The notes below the pieces were generated by a model. That model had not been told where the DNA came from. It was given only the letters and a program-made list of their open reading frames with translations, and did not search any database. DNA of 6,640 nucleotides from Actinomycetes bacterium (GTDB lineage Bacteria > Actinomycetota > Thermoleophilia > Solirubrobacterales > Solirubrobacteraceae): contig JAEXXR010000103.1 in the NCBI GenBank assembly GCA_023405705.1, positions 1-6,640 of the forward strand, read 5' to 3'. Positions 5,489 through 6,640 of the stretch are shown here, one piece after another (positions within the stretch are counted from its first letter, which is position 1; every line of letters begins with the position of its first letter). A program made the translations under genes and the position numbers.

Positions 5489-6121
5489 GTGAGGGGCAAG
5501 CAGAAGTCGGCCTCCGGCTCACTGCTGGAGCTGGTCTTCATCGTCGCCGTCGCCCTTGGGCTCGCGCTCGGGATCCAGGCGTTCATCGTCAAGCCGTACA
5601 AGATCCCGAGCGGTTCGATGGAGCCGACGCTGGCGGTCGGCGAGCGCGTGCTCGTCAACCGCCTCGGCAACAACTTCGGCGACCCGTCGGTGGGCGACAT
5701 ACTCGTCTTCCACCCGCCGGCCGGCGCCGACAGTGACGAGAACAAGTGCGGCGTCCCCGGCCAGGGACCGTTCTACGACGGTCCCCAGAGCCGCTTCCCC
5801 TGTTCGCGATCGACGCCGACGCGCTCGGACCAGAACTTCATCAAGCGCGTCGTCGCCGGACCCGGCGATCGCATCGAGATACGCGATGGTCGTGTCGTCC
5901 TGAACGGCAGGCTCCAGGAGGAGCCGTTCATCAACGCCTGCGGTGAGGGCTCGGAGTGCAACCTCGGCGAGATAACGGTGCCGAGCGACCACTACTTCAT
6001 GATGGGCGACAACCGCGGCGCCTCCGACGACAGCCGCTTCTGGGGCCCGATCGACCGTGACTGGGTGATCGGCGGCGCCTTCGCCAGCTACTGGCCGCCG
6101 AACCGCGTCGGCACGCTGTGA
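5489..6121 (+). CDS. lepB: Signal peptidase I
   Basis: A 210-residue type I signal peptidase that cleaves signal peptides from secreted preproteins at the outer face of the membrane. One N-terminal membrane anchor covers about 12-34. The catalytic serine is S43 in PSGSMEPTL (40-48), and the general-base lysine is K119 in NFIKRVVAGPGD. Box E is present as MMGDNRGASDDSRFWGPI. The domain between S43 and K119 carries an insert (about 78-114) with C87 and C105, and two more cysteines lie at 151 and 157; since this part is outside the cell, two disulfides are possible. The start is GTG, 21 nt after the rplS stop. No later start would keep the membrane anchor, and an in-frame stop lies just upstream. 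The start lacks a good Shine-Dalgarno site. Cotranscription with rplS is likely. Confidence 0.96.
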   Translation: MRGKQKSASGSLLELVFIVAVALGLALGIQAFIVKPYKIPSGSMEPTLAVGERVLVNRLGNNFGDPSVGDILVFHPPAGADSDENKCGVPGQGPFYDGPQSRFPCSRSTPTRSDQNFIKRVVAGPGDRIEIRDGRVVLNGRLQEEPFINACGEGSECNLGEITVPSDHYFMMGDNRGASDDSRFWGPIDRDWVIGGAFASYWPPNRVGTL

Positions 6122-6135
6122 GCGGCGCGCCGCTC
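6120..6135. terminator. Perfect 16-bp palindrome at the lepB stop codon
   Basis: GAGCGGCGCGCCGCTC is its own reverse complement and begins inside the lepB TGA. As RNA it can form a 6-bp GC stem with a CGCG loop. No U-tract follows, so a classical intrinsic terminator is not shown. It may be a weak or U-less terminator, an mRNA 3' end stabiliser, or chance in GC-rich DNA. Confidence 0.35.
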
Positions 6136-6166
6136 CCGTCCGCTCCGATCCCATCGCGCGCCCCGC

Positions 6167-6238
6167 GCCCGACCGCTCCCGCCGCCCAGCGCAGTCGTGA
6201 TCTGACGGCCCTCGCCGCTTGCCCGACCGTTCCCGCCG
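6167..6238 (+). repeat. Imperfect 18-nt direct repeat in the lepB-rnhB gap
   Basis: GCCCGACCGCTCCCGCCG (6167-6184) recurs as GCCCGACCGTTCCCGCCG (6221-6238), with one mismatch and a 54-nt offset. A shorter related copy, CGCTCCCGTCCG, begins at 6131. The 162-nt gap (6122-6283) otherwise shows no TANNNT box and no convincing small gene. The repeats could be binding sites for a regulator or traces of a small duplication; nothing in the sequence decides this. Confidence 0.5.
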
Positions 6239-6283
6239 TGCGGTGCGCGATGATGGGACCGTCCGCATCGGCGTGACGCGACG

Positions 6284-6640
6284 ATGAGCGCAACGGCACC
6301 CTCGACGAGAAGAAGACGCAAGCGCCCGCCGGGCCGCAGGCTGTTCGCCTTCGACCGCGAGCTCGGCTTCCGCTGGGTCGCCGGCGCCGACGAGGCCGGC
6401 CGCGGCTGCCTCGCCGGACCGCTGGTCGCGGCGGCCGTGCTGTTCGACTACGAGCGACTCAGCCGCGCCGACCTGCGCGCGCTCAGCGCTCTCAACGACT
6501 CCAAGCAGCAGACGGCGAGGGGTCGCGACGAGCTCTACCCGGTGATCCTGCGCGTCGCGACGCGCGTCGCCGTCGTCTCGCGCTGCGCGCCGGGGATCGA
6601 CCGCCGCGGCCTGCACGTGACCAACCTCGCGGCCCTGCGC
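6284..6640 (+). CDS. rnhB: Ribonuclease HII, 5' part (cut by window end)
   Basis: The first 119 codons of RNase HII, which nicks DNA at embedded ribonucleotides and degrades RNA in hybrids. Residues 32-48 ([17 protein letters not shown]) carry the first two metal-binding acidic residues, D36 and E37. NDSK follows at 71-74, and [18 protein letters not shown] aligns with the helix that reads IDELNI-x-x-AT in E. coli. The two other catalytic aspartates should lie past the window edge. Residues 1-20 are a very basic extension (TRRRRKR), with three AGA codons in a row at 6308-6316. The ATG at 6284 is the best start: the earlier ATGs at 6250 and 6253 are in another frame that stops at 6274-6276. 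No ribosome binding site or promoter is visible. The lepB-rnhB order is common in actinobacteria. Confidence 0.92.
   Translation, partial: MSATAPSTRRRRKRPPGRRLFAFDRELGFRWVAGADEAGRGCLAGPLVAAAVLFDYERLSRADLRALSALNDSKQQTARGRDELYPVILRVATRVAVVSRCAPGIDRRGLHVTNLAALR

Noticed and set aside
5465..5491. Possible L19-LepB fusion by UAG read-through
   Set aside because: rplS and lepB are in the same frame, split by TAG and 21 nt, but nothing suggests programmed read-through and the linker would be arbitrary.
5182..5745. 187-residue minus-strand frame rich in Ala/Ser opposite the L19 tail
   Set aside because: It is the complement of the low-complexity Ala/Glu codons and has no independent support.
5519..6616. 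365-residue minus-strand frame opposite lepB and rnhB
   Set aside because: It overlaps two recognised genes and the gap, and no motif is visible.
1..6640. Novel defence, mobile or biosynthetic system
   Set aside because: All gene space is taken by known housekeeping families in a common order. No integrase, transposase, CRISPR, toxin or unknown cluster is present.

Overview
The window is a GC-rich (roughly 70% by eye) bacterial chromosome segment with every recognisable gene on the + strand. It carries a housekeeping block in actinobacterial order: an NfeD-like protein, a QmcA-type SPFH protein, ffh, rpsP, khpA, rimM, trmD, rplS, lepB and the first part of rnhB. Gene order, base composition and several protein details (EESF and SIGRYV in TrmD, a cysteine-bearing insert in signal peptidase [14 protein letters not shown] in RNase HII) suggest a high-GC actinobacterium, most likely of the Thermoleophilia/Solirubrobacterales type. 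That placement is inference from motif memory, not from a search.

Layout. Positions 1-127 hold overlapping GC-rich inverted repeats and then a good promoter (TTCGCA-17-TAAGCT) whose -10 box ends 8 nt before the first start codon, so that mRNA is probably leaderless. The nfeD-like and SPFH genes (128-1592) form a two-gene membrane module. ffh (1618-2952) has its own -10-like box, again only 9 nt from the ATG. rpsP, khpA, rimM and trmD (3028-4812) are tightly packed. Behind another -10-like box come rplS and lepB (4892-6121), 21 nt apart. A 162-nt gap with a palindrome at the lepB stop and an imperfect direct repeat leads to rnhB, which runs off the window.

How the genes fit together. Ffh targets nascent membrane and secreted proteins to the translocon, LepB removes their signal peptides, and the NfeD/SPFH pair organises or quality-controls membrane proteins. 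RpsP, RimM, KhpA, TrmD and L19 belong to ribosome assembly, tRNA modification and RNA binding. RNase HII repairs ribonucleotides in DNA.

I found no CRISPR array, tRNA, rRNA, insertion sequence, phage gene, toxin-antitoxin pair or defence system, and no evidence for a new biological system. The points worth a second look are the leaderless or Shine-Dalgarno-free starts, the long acidic Ala/Glu/Pro tail on L19, the short TrmD with changed knot and catalytic-position residues, the hendecad repeat in the SPFH protein, the uneven use of the AGA arginine codon, and intergenic inverted and direct repeats.
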